A DNA stretch of 64,000 bases from CAJXVY01 sp031580995 (GTDB taxonomy: Bacteria > Actinomycetota > Actinomycetes > Actinomycetales > Microbacteriaceae): assembly GCA_031580995.1 (NCBI GenBank), contig JAVLCC010000005.1, forward strand, positions 3,051 through 67,050, written 5' to 3'. Under the pieces are notes generated by a model. The model had not been told where the DNA came from and made no database searches. It saw only the letters and a program-made list of their open reading frames with translations. A program made the position numbers and the translations under genes. This document shows, piece after piece, positions 9,771-19,277 of this stretch (position 1 is the first letter of the stretch; each line of letters opens with the position of its first letter).

Positions 9771-11165
9771 CTACTTTCCTTTGGCTTGTTTAGCTGAGAG
9801 TGAATCAGGTCTGTTTGCCAGCACCCAACCGGCAATAGCTCTCTGCGGTGAGTGATTCATTGCTAGGTCCCCGGATTTCACGTCTTTGCGTATCACCGTA
9901 CCAGCTGCTGTGTAACTTCCTGAATTTATAGTCACGGGAGCGACGAAAACATTTCCCGCTCCGGTTTTCACGTGGTCGCCAACAACTGTTTTGTGTTTGT
10001 TGACCCCGTCATAGTTTGCAAAGATCGTTCCAGCACCGATGTTCACTCCCTCACCAATTACTGCATCACCGACATAGGTCAGGTGAGGAACTTTAGAACC
10101 CTGTCCAATAATCGAATTCTTTGTCTCAACAAAAGCTCCGATTTTGCCATCTGCTGACAATCTGGTGCCGGCTCTTAAAAACGCAAAAGGTCCAACACTG
10201 GATCTGTCATCAATCACCGAGGAGGTTATGTCAGAGCTTTTGATACTCACATTCGAACCTATGGCTGCATCGGTGATCACTGAACCCGAACCAACAGTTG
10301 AAGCTGTCCCAATGGAGGTGCTCCCCCGAAGCTGAACGTTTGGCTCAATAGCCACGTCCTCCCCAAGCTGGACTGTCACATCCAACCATGTTGATGAAGG
10401 GTCAATAACCGTCACCCCGCTTAGTTGCCATGCTTTGATGATTCTGCTGTTCAGTTCGTGAGCTACCTCTGATAACTGCACCCGGTCATTGATTCCCGCA
10501 ACCAGCCAGTTATCTATTACTTCCACAGAACTCACCTCTTCCGCCTGAGAGACAACATCTGTTAGATATTTTTCTGACTGTGAATTGTTGGTGTTCAATT
10601 GCTTCAAGGCTGATGCCAAAAAATCAGAGTCAAACACATAAACGCCTGCGTTTATTTGGTTGATCTTCAATTGCTCTTCAGAGCAATCTCTATCTTCAAT
10701 GATTGAAAGCTTTTTGCCTTTTTGAATCACCCGACCATAACCCTCGGGGTTATCAACTGTTGCCGTGAGCAAAGACACTTTGGCTTTTGATTCGATGTGG
10801 GTATCAACCAGTGAATTCAAGGTTTGAACATCCATTAGTGGAACATCACCACTAAGAACAACAACCGCTCCTTTGAAATCAGTCAATGCCTGCATTGCCG
10901 ATTCAACAGCTGCCCCAGTTCCTGGCATATCTGACTGGGTTATAAATTCAACATCATCGCTAATGCCCTCTAAAGCTTGCTCAATTTTTTCTTGTTGATG
11001 TTTCAAAACAGTGACCAGTCTTGCTGGTTGCAACGCTCTGGCAGTGGCAAGAACGTGTTCAATCAAAGTTAGACCCGCAAGCTGATGCAAAACCTTCGGG
11101 GTTGAGGATTTCATTCGAGTGCCGTTTCCAGCAGCGAGCACTACAACAGCTAGATGCTTATTCAT
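9771..11165 (-). CDS. glmU: Bifunctional UDP-GlcNAc pyrophosphorylase/glucosamine-1-phosphate acetyltransferase
   Basis: GlmU acetylates glucosamine 1-phosphate and uridylates the product to make UDP-GlcNAc for peptidoglycan. The N-terminal nucleotidyltransferase shows LAAGNGTRMKS. The C-terminal half is a left-handed beta-helix of hexapeptide repeats, with the conserved FLRAGTRL, FVETKNS and NYDGVNKHKT segments of the acetyltransferase. I start at the ATG at 11165 because AGGAG lies four bases upstream; an ATG at 11177 adds four residues but has no ribosome-binding site of its own. The product is 464 aa. It begins 21 bases after the tRNA-Gln gene, so the two may share a transcript. Secure. 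Confidence 0.96.
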   Translation of the reverse strand: MNKHLAVVVLAAGNGTRMKSSTPKVLHQLAGLTLIEHVLATARALQPARLVTVLKHQQEKIEQALEGISDDVEFITQSDMPGTGAAVESAMQALTDFKGAVVVLSGDVPLMDVQTLNSLVDTHIESKAKVSLLTATVDNPEGYGRVIQKGKKLSIIEDRDCSEEQLKINQINAGVYVFDSDFLASALKQLNTNNSQSEKYLTDVVSQAEEVSSVEVIDNWLVAGINDRVQLSEVAHELNSRIIKAWQLSGVTVIDPSSTWLDVTVQLGEDVAIEPNVQLRGSTSIGTASTVGSGSVITDAAIGSNVSIKSSDITSSVIDDRSSVGPFAFLRAGTRLSADGKIGAFVETKNSIIGQGSKVPHLTYVGDAVIGEGVNIGAGTIFANYDGVNKHKTVVGDHVKTGAGNVFVAPVTINSGSYTAAGTVIRKDVKSGDLAMNHSPQRAIAGWVLANRPDSLSAKQAKGK

Positions 11166-11186
11166 AGCACTCCTCATAGTCCCGCG

Positions 11187-11258
11187 CTCCGCCCCTAGGA
11201 TTCGAACCTAGACCTAACGCCTCCAAAGAGCGCCGTGCTGCCATTACACTAGGGCGGA
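11187..11258 (-). tRNA. tRNA-Gln (anticodon TTG)
   Basis: The reverse strand folds as a 72-nt cloverleaf: acceptor stem TCCGCCC/GGGCGGA, D-arm AGTGTAATGGCAGCAC, anticodon loop CTTTGGA with anticodon TTG, and T-arm GGTTCGAATCC. The discriminator base is G and no CCA is encoded. It lies 21 bases upstream of glmU on the same strand. Confidence 0.95.
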
Positions 11259-11305
11259 ACGGGATATCTCCCGCACACAGTTTGCCAGAAAATCCGCTCA
11301 AAGTT

Positions 11306-13066
11306 TCATTCTGCGAGCTTTTCGGAGACAATCAGCCACTGATCTTCAATGCTCGAAAGTTGTTCGGTGAGCTGATTCAACTGTTTCCCCATCTCAGCTA
11401 ACTGTTGATAATCATCAACAGAAACAGCCGACATGGCTTGCTCGTGGTTTTCAATTTCTGCAGTTATTTTTTCGATTTTCCTAGAAAGACTTGCCTGTTC
11501 TTTTTCCAAGTTTCGCTTTTCAGCGCCACTAAGACCCTTTGGTTTTTTGGTGGTTTTTGTGCCAATTTCGGTTTTAGGTTTTTTCAACTGCAGATACTGC
11601 TCCACCCCACCGGGCAGATGCCTTAGGTTGCCATCTCCCAAAATCGCATACTGATTATCTGTTACTCGCTCCAATAAATATCTGTCGTGGCTTATGACAA
11701 TCAATGTTCCAGGCCAAGAATCCAGCAGGTCTTCCATGGCCGCCAGCATGTCTGTGTCCAAATCGTTTGTTGGCTCATCCAAAATCAAAACATTTGGCTC
11801 TCTAAATAACAGCCTCATCAATTGCAGTCTTCTTTTTTGCCCACCGGAGAGATCCCCAACAGGTGCCTGCAGTTGCTGTTGTGAAAAACCAAGTTGTTCT
11901 AATAGTTGCCCTGGTGAAAATTCTTTTTTGCCAACCGAAAAGGTGGTTTTCTCGCGAGAAATAATCGAATAGATTCGCTCATCTGCCAGCTCGTCTAATT
12001 CATCTAGGTTTTGACTCAAAACAGCCATGTTCACTGTCTTTCCAAGCTTTACTCTTCCCTGATCAGGTTCCAGTTCCCCAGTTATCAGTTTCGTGAAAGT
12101 TGTTTTTCCGGAGCCATTTGCTCCCAAAAGACCAATTCGATCCCCTGCTCCCAAGATCAGTTCGATGTTTTCAAAGATGTCACTAAAACCCAGATGTTCA
12201 ATCTCGATGACATCTTTTCCCAAACGCGTCGTTGCTAATTTTTTGAGCTCCAACTGATCTCTTGGTGGTGGTTCATTAGAAATCAATTCATTGGCGGCAT
12301 CGATTCGAAACTTGGGCTTAGTGGTCCTTGCCGGTGCTCCGCGCCTGAGCCAGGCAAGTTCTTTTCTAAGCAGGTTTTGTCTTCTGGATTCACTTGCCGC
12401 TGCCTGCCTATCCCGCTCAGCACGCTGAAGAATATAAGCGGCATAGCCACCTTCGAAGCTATCCAACCCTCCTGGATGCACCTCCCAGGTTTGGGTGCAG
12501 ACTTCATCTAAAAACCATCTATCGTGGGTGACGACCAGCAATCCGCCTTGGGATTTAGGCCAGCGGTTTTTCAAATGCCCACTAAGCCAATAAACAGCAT
12601 CTAAATCCAAATGGTTGGTTGGTTCATCCAACATCAACACATCCCAATCGCCAATCAACAGCTTGGCAAGATTCACTCTTCGGCGCTGACCACCAGAGAG
12701 ACGATTCATTTGTGAATCAAAGTCAATATCTGAAATCAACCCATCGATGACATCTCTGATTTTTGGATCACTGGCCCATTCGTATTCAGCCATCTCTCCA
12801 ATGACCACATCTTTCACGGTTGATTCCAAATAAATGTCATCCCGCTGATCCATGAATCCAATTCGGGTGTTGCCCCTGAGCGTCACCTGACCACTATCGG
12901 GGGTTAGATTGCTTGCCAAAATATTCATCAGCGTGGATTTGCCATCACCGTTTCGACCAACAATTCCGATTCGGTCTCCCGCTGCAATTCCAACGGTTAG
13001 ATTTTCAAAAAGAGTTTTTGTTGGGTAGTCAAGCGAGATGTTTTCAGCACCAATCAGGTGACTCAT
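11306..13066 (-). CDS. ABC-F family ATPase (Uup-like)
   Basis: ABC-F proteins are soluble tandem-ATPase factors that act on ribosomes. The 586-aa protein has two ABC domains: first Walker A GRNGDGKST near residue 38, signature LSGGQRRRVNLAKL and DEPTNHLDLDA; second Walker A GANGSGKTT, signature LSGGQKRRLQLM and DEPTNDLDTD. There is no membrane segment. The charged C-terminal region from about residue 505 is a predicted coiled coil, as in Uup rather than EttA. It overlaps ispE by four bases at the end of the rsmI-metG-tatD-rsmA-ispE series. Whether it confers antibiotic tolerance or resolves stalled ribosomes cannot be told. Confidence 0.88.
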   Translation of the reverse strand: MSHLIGAENISLDYPTKTLFENLTVGIAAGDRIGIVGRNGDGKSTLMNILASNLTPDSGQVTLRGNTRIGFMDQRDDIYLESTVKDVVIGEMAEYEWASDPKIRDVIDGLISDIDFDSQMNRLSGGQRRRVNLAKLLIGDWDVLMLDEPTNHLDLDAVYWLSGHLKNRWPKSQGGLLVVTHDRWFLDEVCTQTWEVHPGGLDSFEGGYAAYILQRAERDRQAAASESRRQNLLRKELAWLRRGAPARTTKPKFRIDAANELISNEPPPRDQLELKKLATTRLGKDVIEIEHLGFSDIFENIELILGAGDRIGLLGANGSGKTTFTKLITGELEPDQGRVKLGKTVNMAVLSQNLDELDELADERIYSIISREKTTFSVGKKEFSPGQLLEQLGFSQQQLQAPVGDLSGGQKRRLQLMRLLFREPNVLILDEPTNDLDTDMLAAMEDLLDSWPGTLIVISHDRYLLERVTDNQYAILGDGNLRHLPGGVEQYLQLKKPKTEIGTKTTKKPKGLSGAEKRNLEKEQASLSRKIEKITAEIENHEQAMSAVSVDDYQQLAEMGKQLNQLTEQLSSIEDQWLIVSEKLAE

Positions 13067-13917
13067 TCGCCTAGCCTCGCTCCTGGCTGATCGCCCGTTG
13101 TCAAAACCCAGCTAAATTCACTCTCCTGCAAACTGCTAATCAGTGTTGCATCTGGTTCCCAGAAATAAACACTCGGTCCACTGCCACTAATAAACCCACC
13201 CAGCTCAATAAGCTCTGCTAGTTCTGGCATCATCCCAACAGCTGGTTCGGTCAGATCATTTTGGCCAAGTTGGGTGGGTTTCTCGCCTAGTTTCAAATCC
13301 TCGAAAAAATCGCTTCCTGGAATTCGGAGCTGTATTTCTTGCAGGTTTTCTCTTAGCTGATCTAGATAAGCAAAAGATTCTCTGGTTGAAATTCCTTTAT
13401 TTGGGTAAGCAATTAGATACTCGGCCTGGTGGGCATCAATTGGCTCCAATTCCACTCCGCTGCCAGAACCCAAAGCGGTTCCGCCAAGTAGTGAGAATGG
13501 AACATCCGCTCCAATATTGGAGGCAATTGAATGCAAATCTGAATCAGTTTCAAATAGCCTCTGCAAATTAATCAAGGTAGCTGCTGCATCAGCACTTCCC
13601 CCAGCAAGGCCAGCAGCTACCGGGATATGTTTTTCTATCTGAATACTCAGTGGCACTGAATCCAACTGGTTGTATTCAAAAAACTCTCTAGCTGCTAAAA
13701 AGCAGATATTGCTCTGATCTGTTGGCACCGAATCCAGCTGTTGCTGATTGAGGTTGCCATGAACAAAAAGACTGTTTTGATCTGAGATTTCGATAGTGAC
13801 TATGTCTCGAAGCCCGATGGCCTGATAAACACTGTAAACATCGTGGTAACCATCGTCCCTGACTCTTCCAACAGAGAAAAACAGGTTAATTTTCCCCGGA
13901 GCACTGGCAGAAATCAT
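13063..13917 (-). CDS. ispE: 4-diphosphocytidyl-2-C-methyl-D-erythritol kinase
   Basis: IspE phosphorylates CDP-methylerythritol in the MEP route to isoprenoids. It is a GHMP kinase: the N-terminus SASAPGKINLFF carries the substrate-binding segment, HIPVAAGLAGGSADAAATL is the glycine-rich ATP motif, and the C-terminal GFISGSGPSVYF is the third GHMP motif. Length is 284 aa. It overlaps rsmA by four bases upstream and the ABC-F gene by four bases downstream; the rsmA-ispE pairing is common in Actinobacteria. The next MEP genes, ispD and ispF, are present in this window as a fusion at 48450-49544. Confidence 0.94.
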   Translation of the reverse strand: MISASAPGKINLFFSVGRVRDDGYHDVYSVYQAIGLRDIVTIEISDQNSLFVHGNLNQQQLDSVPTDQSNICFLAAREFFEYNQLDSVPLSIQIEKHIPVAAGLAGGSADAAATLINLQRLFETDSDLHSIASNIGADVPFSLLGGTALGSGSGVELEPIDAHQAEYLIAYPNKGISTRESFAYLDQLRENLQEIQLRIPGSDFFEDLKLGEKPTQLGQNDLTEPAVGMMPELAELIELGGFISGSGPSVYFWEPDATLISSLQESEFSWVLTTGDQPGARLGE

Positions 13918-14726
13918 TTATCCAGCCTAGCGAGATTTAGAAATTCGCTGAGCGACAATTGCTCTGGTCTGGCATTGGGTTGAATACCTGCTTTTTCCAA
14001 AGCGTCTGTGACCGGATAGCTAAAACTAGTTTTCAGAGATGCAGCGAGGGATTTTCTTCTGGTTCCAAAAGATTTATCAATTAGTTCAAATGTTCGCCTT
14101 CGATCACCTTTGGTTTCAACTTTTTCAAAATAAACCAACTCGCTGTCAACATTTGGAACCGGCCAAAAAATCTGCCTGGAGACCCCGCCTGCAAGCCTCG
14201 CATTCGCCCACCAAGCCAGTTTCAAACTTGGTATCCCGTATTCGTCATCATTGGGCTTTGCAACCAACCGCCTTGCAACCTCGGATTGAACCAAAACCAG
14301 CCCTTTTTGAATTGAGGGAAAGCTTTCTAAAAAGTGTAAAAGCACCGGAACGGAGATGTTGTAGGGAAGGTTTGCAACCAAGGCTTGCGATTGAGGAATA
14401 TCGGTGATTTTCAAAGCATCCGCATTTATCACCTGAAGGTGTTTGCCAGTGGTGTGTTTTTGAACCGTTTCTGGCAATAAAGATGCCAGCCGCGAGTCAA
14501 TCTCAACTGCCACCACCGAATCCACCTGCTCAAATAACCCAAGCGTCAAAGACCCAAGCCCTGGGCCAATCTCAACTACCTGTTCAGAACCATCAAGATT
14601 TGCCTTGGAGATAATTTTTCGAATTGTATTTGGATCAATCACAAAATTTTGTCCAAGCTTTTTAGTGGGCTTAATATCCAAGCTCTCTGCGAGTTGCCGA
14701 ATTTCAGATGCACCCAAAAGGCTCAT
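13914..14726 (-). CDS. rsmA: 16S rRNA (adenine(1518)-N(6)/adenine(1519)-N(6))-dimethyltransferase
   Basis: RsmA (KsgA) dimethylates two adjacent adenines in helix 45 of 16S rRNA and is a late 30S assembly checkpoint. Motifs are KKLGQNFVIDPNTIRKI at the N-terminus, the SAM-binding VEIGPGLGSLT and the catalytic NLPYNIS. The length of 270 aa is normal. It directly abuts tatD on one side and overlaps ispE by four bases on the other. Secure. Confidence 0.96.
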   Translation of the reverse strand: MSLLGASEIRQLAESLDIKPTKKLGQNFVIDPNTIRKIISKANLDGSEQVVEIGPGLGSLTLGLFEQVDSVVAVEIDSRLASLLPETVQKHTTGKHLQVINADALKITDIPQSQALVANLPYNISVPVLLHFLESFPSIQKGLVLVQSEVARRLVAKPNDDEYGIPSLKLAWWANARLAGGVSRQIFWPVPNVDSELVYFEKVETKGDRRRTFELIDKSFGTRRKSLAASLKTSFSYPVTDALEKAGIQPNARPEQLSLSEFLNLARLDK

Positions 14727-15599
14727 CTATTTATCCCATGATCCATAAACACCCAAGGTGTTTGCATTTATCTCAGATGCCAGTTGCTCGGGGCTAATTT
14801 CGGCCAAAAAAGCCAGATAGCGAAGAGTGTGGGGAACTAGGTAGGGAGCATTTGGCCTACCTCGAATTGGCTCCGGGGCCAAAAAAGGTGCATCTGTTTC
14901 AATTAGTCGCAGCGAGCTATCGGCAACCAAGAAAGACTCTTGCAGGTGAGTGTTTTTCTTAAAGGTGACATTTCCTGCAAATGACATATACCAACCGTTT
15001 TCATTGCAAATCCTCGCAAGCTCAACATCTCCCGAATAGCAGTGGAAAACAGTTTTTTCTGGGGCACCCACCCGTTTGAGAGTTTCAACAACGTCAGCGT
15101 GAGCATCACGATCATGAATCTGCATGGCTATGTTGTTTTGCTTCGCAATTTCGATATGCCATTCAAAGCTTTGGCTTTGTAGCTCTAAATCTTTTTCACC
15201 CTCTGTGCGGAAATAATCCAAACCTGTCTCACCAATTGCGCGGACTCTTTCCTGGGTTGCAAGTTCGGCAATTTCAGCTACCGCCCCCTCTAATTCCTGA
15301 TTCGATCCATAAAGTGGTGCTTCATTGGGATGCAGTGCGACGGCAGCCAATAATTCGGGGTGATTTGAAGCGGCCTCAGCTGACCATTTGGAGCTTTCCA
15401 AAGTGACACCGACTTGAACAGCTCCTAGCATGCCGGATTTCTTCATGGCCTCAATTTGCTGGCTCACGCTCAGCGGGTTGTCACTGTCGGCTATTTCTAA
15501 ATGAGTGTGGTTATCAAAAGTTCCCAAAACCAAAGGCTCTGGAATTTCAGGGTATTCGCGAGGCTTTGGCTGTTTCCGAGTTCTTATCGGATCGGTCAT
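14727..15599 (-). CDS. tatD: TatD-family metal-dependent hydrolase
   Basis: TatD proteins are metal-dependent phosphohydrolases of the amidohydrolase fold, with 3'-5' exonuclease activity reported for some members. Visible are FDNHTHLE (the usual H-x-H metal pair), GETGLDYFR, QIHDRDAH, VFHCYSGD and ETDAPFLAPEPIRG near the C-terminus, all in family order. Length is 290 aa, with an Arg/Pro-rich N-terminal extension of about 25 residues. It lies between metG (four-base overlap) and rsmA, and the metG-tatD-rsmA order is a conserved bacterial arrangement. The exact substrate is unknown. Confidence 0.92.
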   Translation of the reverse strand: MTDPIRTRKQPKPREYPEIPEPLVLGTFDNHTHLEIADSDNPLSVSQQIEAMKKSGMLGAVQVGVTLESSKWSAEAASNHPELLAAVALHPNEAPLYGSNQELEGAVAEIAELATQERVRAIGETGLDYFRTEGEKDLELQSQSFEWHIEIAKQNNIAMQIHDRDAHADVVETLKRVGAPEKTVFHCYSGDVELARICNENGWYMSFAGNVTFKKNTHLQESFLVADSSLRLIETDAPFLAPEPIRGRPNAPYLVPHTLRYLAFLAEISPEQLASEINANTLGVYGSWDK

Positions 15600-17167
15600 T
15601 CCTGCTCAATCCTTGGAAATAGGCTTTCAAGCTTTGCAAACTCAATTCCTGCTGGCAATCCACCCCACTGAGCAGCATCGGCAATTGTTTGCTCTGAAAG
15701 GTCTTTGCCTGGCCAGATGCTTGCAAACAGCTTCGCGGTGGCCTTTGGCATGATTGGTGCCAACAGCACCGAAAGGATTCTCAAACCCTCAGCCGATGAA
15801 AACAAAATTGTCGCCAAACGGTCTTTTTGAGCATCATCCTTGGCAACCTTCCACGGCTCCTGCTGGGTGATGTAGTTATTCAGCTCATCAACCAGTGTCC
15901 AACTGGCAGCAATTGCCTCGTGAATTGCTCCGCGATCCATTGCCCTGTCGGCATTTAACGCTGCTGCCTGAGCGATGGCAATTAGCTGCTTTTCGGGCTC
16001 TGTGTAATCAGTGGCTGCGGGCAATTTGGATTCGAAGTATTTATCAACCATGCTCACAACACGACTGGCGAGGTTTCCAAAACCATTGGCAAGCTCCGCT
16101 TGATATCTGGCTGAAAGGTCTTCCCAACTGAATGAACCATCAGATCCAAAAGAGATTGCCCTCATGAAGTAATAGCGGAAGGCATCGGAACCAAACACGT
16201 CTGTTATTTGCTCCGGGGCAATTCCTGTGAGTTTGGATTTACTCATCTTTTCGCCACCAACCAACAACCAGCCGTGACCAAATATTTGCTTGGGGGGTTC
16301 TAAACCGGCAGCCATCAGCATCGCCGGCCAAATAACAGCGTGGAATCTCAAGATGTCTTTTCCAACCACCTGCACATCAGCTGGCCAATAGCGATCTAAT
16401 AAGGCTTCGTCATCTCCATAACCGAGTGCTGTTATGTAATTCAATAAAGCATCGAACCAAACATAGGTAACGTGTGAATCATCCCAGGGAATATCAACTC
16501 CCCAGTCAAATTTCTCTTTTGAGCGAGAGATTGAAAGATCCTCAAGACCTCTTGAGACAAAAGAAACAACTTCGTTTTTAGCACTCTCCGGCTGCACAAA
16601 ATCAGCCTGTGATTTATAAAGATCTAAAAGTGGTTTCTGAAATTCGCTGAGCTTGAAAAAATAGTTGGTCTCATTCAGGGTCTCAACTGGTTTTGAGTGA
16701 ATGGCACAGACTTTGGTCCCTGCATACTCGCCTTCGCCATCGACTAAATCGCTGTCCGCTTTATATTCTTCACACCCCACGCAGTAGTTTCCCTGGTAGC
16801 TTCCCTGATAGATAAATCCATCGTCATAAAGCTTCTGCAGAAACTTCTGAACTGCGAGTTTGTGTCTTTCCTCAGTGGTTCTAATGAAGTCTTGATTGTC
16901 GATGTCAATTGTTTCCAAAAGCGGAAGCCAAGAGCCATTGACCAGGTTGTCGGTCCACTCTTGAGCCTCAGTTTGATTGGCTATCGCAGTTCTTAGAACT
17001 TTCTCTCCGTGCTCGTCAGTTCCTGTCAGCAAGTATGCATCTTGACCGCGCTGGCGGTGCCATCTGGTGAGCACATCAGCTGCCACTTCTGTGTAGGCGT
17101 GACCGATGTGCGGAGCATCATTCACATAGAAAATGGGCGTGGTTGCATAAAAGGTTTTTTCTGACAC
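15596..17167 (-). CDS. metG: Methionine--tRNA ligase
   Basis: A class I synthetase that charges initiator and elongator tRNA-Met. The protein shows TTPIFYVNDAPHIGHAYTEV with the HIGH motif, the four-cysteine zinc knuckle around NYCVGCEEYK, and GGEKMSKSKLTG with the KMSKS motif. I start at the GTG at 17167, where the family's N-terminus begins; an upstream ATG at 17239 would add 24 residues lying within rsmI and is unlikely. The ribosome-binding site before the GTG is weak. The resulting 523-aa enzyme lacks the C-terminal tRNA-binding domain of the long form. It begins ten bases after rsmI ends. Confidence 0.94.
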   Translation of the reverse strand: MSEKTFYATTPIFYVNDAPHIGHAYTEVAADVLTRWHRQRGQDAYLLTGTDEHGEKVLRTAIANQTEAQEWTDNLVNGSWLPLLETIDIDNQDFIRTTEERHKLAVQKFLQKLYDDGFIYQGSYQGNYCVGCEEYKADSDLVDGEGEYAGTKVCAIHSKPVETLNETNYFFKLSEFQKPLLDLYKSQADFVQPESAKNEVVSFVSRGLEDLSISRSKEKFDWGVDIPWDDSHVTYVWFDALLNYITALGYGDDEALLDRYWPADVQVVGKDILRFHAVIWPAMLMAAGLEPPKQIFGHGWLLVGGEKMSKSKLTGIAPEQITDVFGSDAFRYYFMRAISFGSDGSFSWEDLSARYQAELANGFGNLASRVVSMVDKYFESKLPAATDYTEPEKQLIAIAQAAALNADRAMDRGAIHEAIAASWTLVDELNNYITQQEPWKVAKDDAQKDRLATILFSSAEGLRILSVLLAPIMPKATAKLFASIWPGKDLSEQTIADAAQWGGLPAGIEFAKLESLFPRIEQE

Positions 17168-17177
17168 GAGCCCAATC

Positions 17178-17993
17178 TTACTTTTTCTCAGCCAATGCCC
17201 GTTGATAAAGCTCACGCTTTGATCCGCCGAAGTTTTCACTGACCTCGTTTGAGGCCTGCTTCAACCCCATTCCAGACTCAACAAGCTGTAACACTTTTCC
17301 AACCAAAAACTCATAATCTAACTCTTTGGATTGATTACCAGAGATCACCAGTACCATTTCTCCTCTTGGGTTTTTGGCAATCTCTTCAGAGATTTCACTG
17401 AGTGTTCCAGTGATTGTCTCTTCAAACATTTTCGTGAGCTCTCTGGAAACACTTGCCTGCCTGTCTCCCAAAACTTCAATTGCTGCCTCTAGTGAATCAA
17501 CCATCCTTGCAGCGGTTTCAAAAAACACCATTGTTCGCAATTCTTCTGTCAAAGATTCAAAAAACTCTTTTTTCTCAGCGAGTTTTTTAGGGATAAAACC
17601 TTCAAAGCAAAACCTGTCGGTTGGCAATCCGCTGACAGCCAATGCCGACAACACAGCACTTGGTCCCGCAATGCTAATCACCTCAACCTCTTGGTTGTGA
17701 CACTCCCTGACCAGGTTGAAACCGGGGTCAGAGATTGTTGGCATTCCAGCATCACTAACCAAAACCACCTTCATGGTTTTTGCCTGCTGAGCTATGCGTT
17801 GAACCTGCTCACGTTCATTGGTGTCATTCAGAGAAATCACCTTGGCTTTTAATTTCACACCAATTCCGCTTGCCAATTGCTTTAGTTTTCTGGTGTCCTC
17901 GGCTGCAATTAGATCCGCTTCAGTCAAAGTGGTTCTGAGTCTGTCTGAAGCATCACTAAGATTGCCTATTGGGGTTGCAGTGACGAAAAGCAT
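17178..17993 (-). CDS. rsmI: 16S rRNA (cytidine(1402)-2'-O)-methyltransferase
   Basis: RsmI 2'-O-methylates C1402 in the decoding centre of 16S rRNA. The start LFVTATPIGNLSDAS is the tetrapyrrole-methylase-fold signature, and AEDTRK, LVSDAGMPTISDPG and VISIAGPSAVLSALAVSGL are family motifs. Length is 271 aa. It heads the minus-strand series down to the ABC-F gene and is divergent from the MFS gene across 40 bases, so the two promoters must lie in that short gap or within the coding ends. Secure. Confidence 0.94.
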   Translation of the reverse strand: MLFVTATPIGNLSDASDRLRTTLTEADLIAAEDTRKLKQLASGIGVKLKAKVISLNDTNEREQVQRIAQQAKTMKVVLVSDAGMPTISDPGFNLVRECHNQEVEVISIAGPSAVLSALAVSGLPTDRFCFEGFIPKKLAEKKEFFESLTEELRTMVFFETAARMVDSLEAAIEVLGDRQASVSRELTKMFEETITGTLSEISEEIAKNPRGEMVLVISGNQSKELDYEFLVGKVLQLVESGMGLKQASNEVSENFGGSKRELYQRALAEKK

Positions 17994-18033
17994 GAACCAA
18001 GCTTAGGTCCCCCGCTAGTGTCACGAGGTTTGA

Positions 18034-19275
18034 TTGAAAGGCTTCAGCGCTCTACTAAAAGTTCCAGGTGTTCTAAGAATCGTTCTCTCGCAGTTATACG
18101 CGAGACTTCCCGGAGGCATGCTTAGCCTCGGGCTCATAATTTATGTTGAAAGAATCACAGAGTCTTATGCGATTGCGGGTATAACCGTTGGTGCTGCAAC
18201 ACTAGGAATCAGTGTCGCCCAACCCGCTCTCTCTAGGTGGATGGCTGTTTTTGGCATTCGGATGGTTTTGGGATTAACCAGTTTTCTAAACGTGGTGATT
18301 GTGATTTCCATGGCCTTTGTTCCGCCAGAGCCTGCCTGGTTAGTCTTTTTGGGATTAATGATTGGACTCACCCAACCACCGATTCAAACAGCCGCTAGAA
18401 CCATCTATCCGCAAATGACTCCCAAAAAATTACTCGGAAGATTATTTAGCTTAGATGCCACAGCGCAAGAAATTATCTGGGTGGTGGGGCCTGTGGTGAT
18501 CACCCTGATTGCTGCCCAGTTTGGCTCACTGCCGATTTTGATAACCATTGCAACCATTCAGGCGACTGGTTCGATTTGGTTTATTTGGAATAAAGAAGTC
18601 GGCCAAACCAAGATTCCAAGAACCACCGATGCCTATGGAAAGGTTTTGAAAAACCGGGTTGTGTCAATCATGACCTTCATGGGGCTCTTATTCATCGGTT
18701 CTTTTGCAGGTCTGGAAGTTGGATCGGTGGCAATGTTTGATGAGGCCATTGCAGGGCTACTGATTGCTGTTTTCTCAGTCGGGAGTGTTTTGGGTGGTGT
18801 GTTCATTGGTGGCAGGGCAAATTCAAAATATTCACTGAGTCTTCTGATTGGGCTTGTGCTAGTTGGTTTCTCAATGGTGTTGATAGCCCCAGATAATGCC
18901 TACTGGGTTGGTCTATCGCTGTTCATTGCAGGAATCGGTGTTGCACCAACGCTTGGCATCATGGCACTGACAATTTCAGGTGGAACAAAACCCAATGAAA
19001 TAGCGGAAGCCTATGGTTGGCAAACAACCGGGCAGTTAGTTGGAATCAGTATTGGAAGTGCGCTAGCGGGAATTGCCGTTGACATCATCGGCCCGGTGGC
19101 AGCGTTTGCAGTGAGTGTGTTTTTTGGAATTGGAACACTAATGGCTGCATTGCTCGCCATTCGCTACCTGCCAACACCGAGTGATATCACCTCACCAGAG
19201 ACTGGGCCGATTGCTGTCGTTGAGCAATCGGGAAGTGAAACCGACAACAACGACTTGAATAATCCCAGGGAGTGA
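18034..19275 (+). CDS. MFS transporter
   Basis: A 413-aa membrane protein with about twelve predicted helices. The N-terminal segment with RLPGGMLSLGLIIYVERI and the WMAVFGIRM region between helices 2 and 3 match MFS exporters often annotated in Actinobacteria, but the substrate is not evident. The C-terminal tail after residue 385 is hydrophilic and presumably cytoplasmic. It starts with TTG at 18034, preceded by GAGG. The downstream oxidoreductase gene begins at the stop codon of this one, suggesting an operon. I see nothing that allows assignment as a drug, sugar or siderophore exporter. Confidence 0.8.
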   Translation: MKGFSALLKVPGVLRIVLSQLYARLPGGMLSLGLIIYVERITESYAIAGITVGAATLGISVAQPALSRWMAVFGIRMVLGLTSFLNVVIVISMAFVPPEPAWLVFLGLMIGLTQPPIQTAARTIYPQMTPKKLLGRLFSLDATAQEIIWVVGPVVITLIAAQFGSLPILITIATIQATGSIWFIWNKEVGQTKIPRTTDAYGKVLKNRVVSIMTFMGLLFIGSFAGLEVGSVAMFDEAIAGLLIAVFSVGSVLGGVFIGGRANSKYSLSLLIGLVLVGFSMVLIAPDNAYWVGLSLFIAGIGVAPTLGIMALTISGGTKPNEIAEAYGWQTTGQLVGISIGSALAGIAVDIIGPVAAFAVSVFFGIGTLMAALLAIRYLPTPSDITSPETGPIAVVEQSGSETDNNDLNNPRE

Positions 19276-19277
19276 TT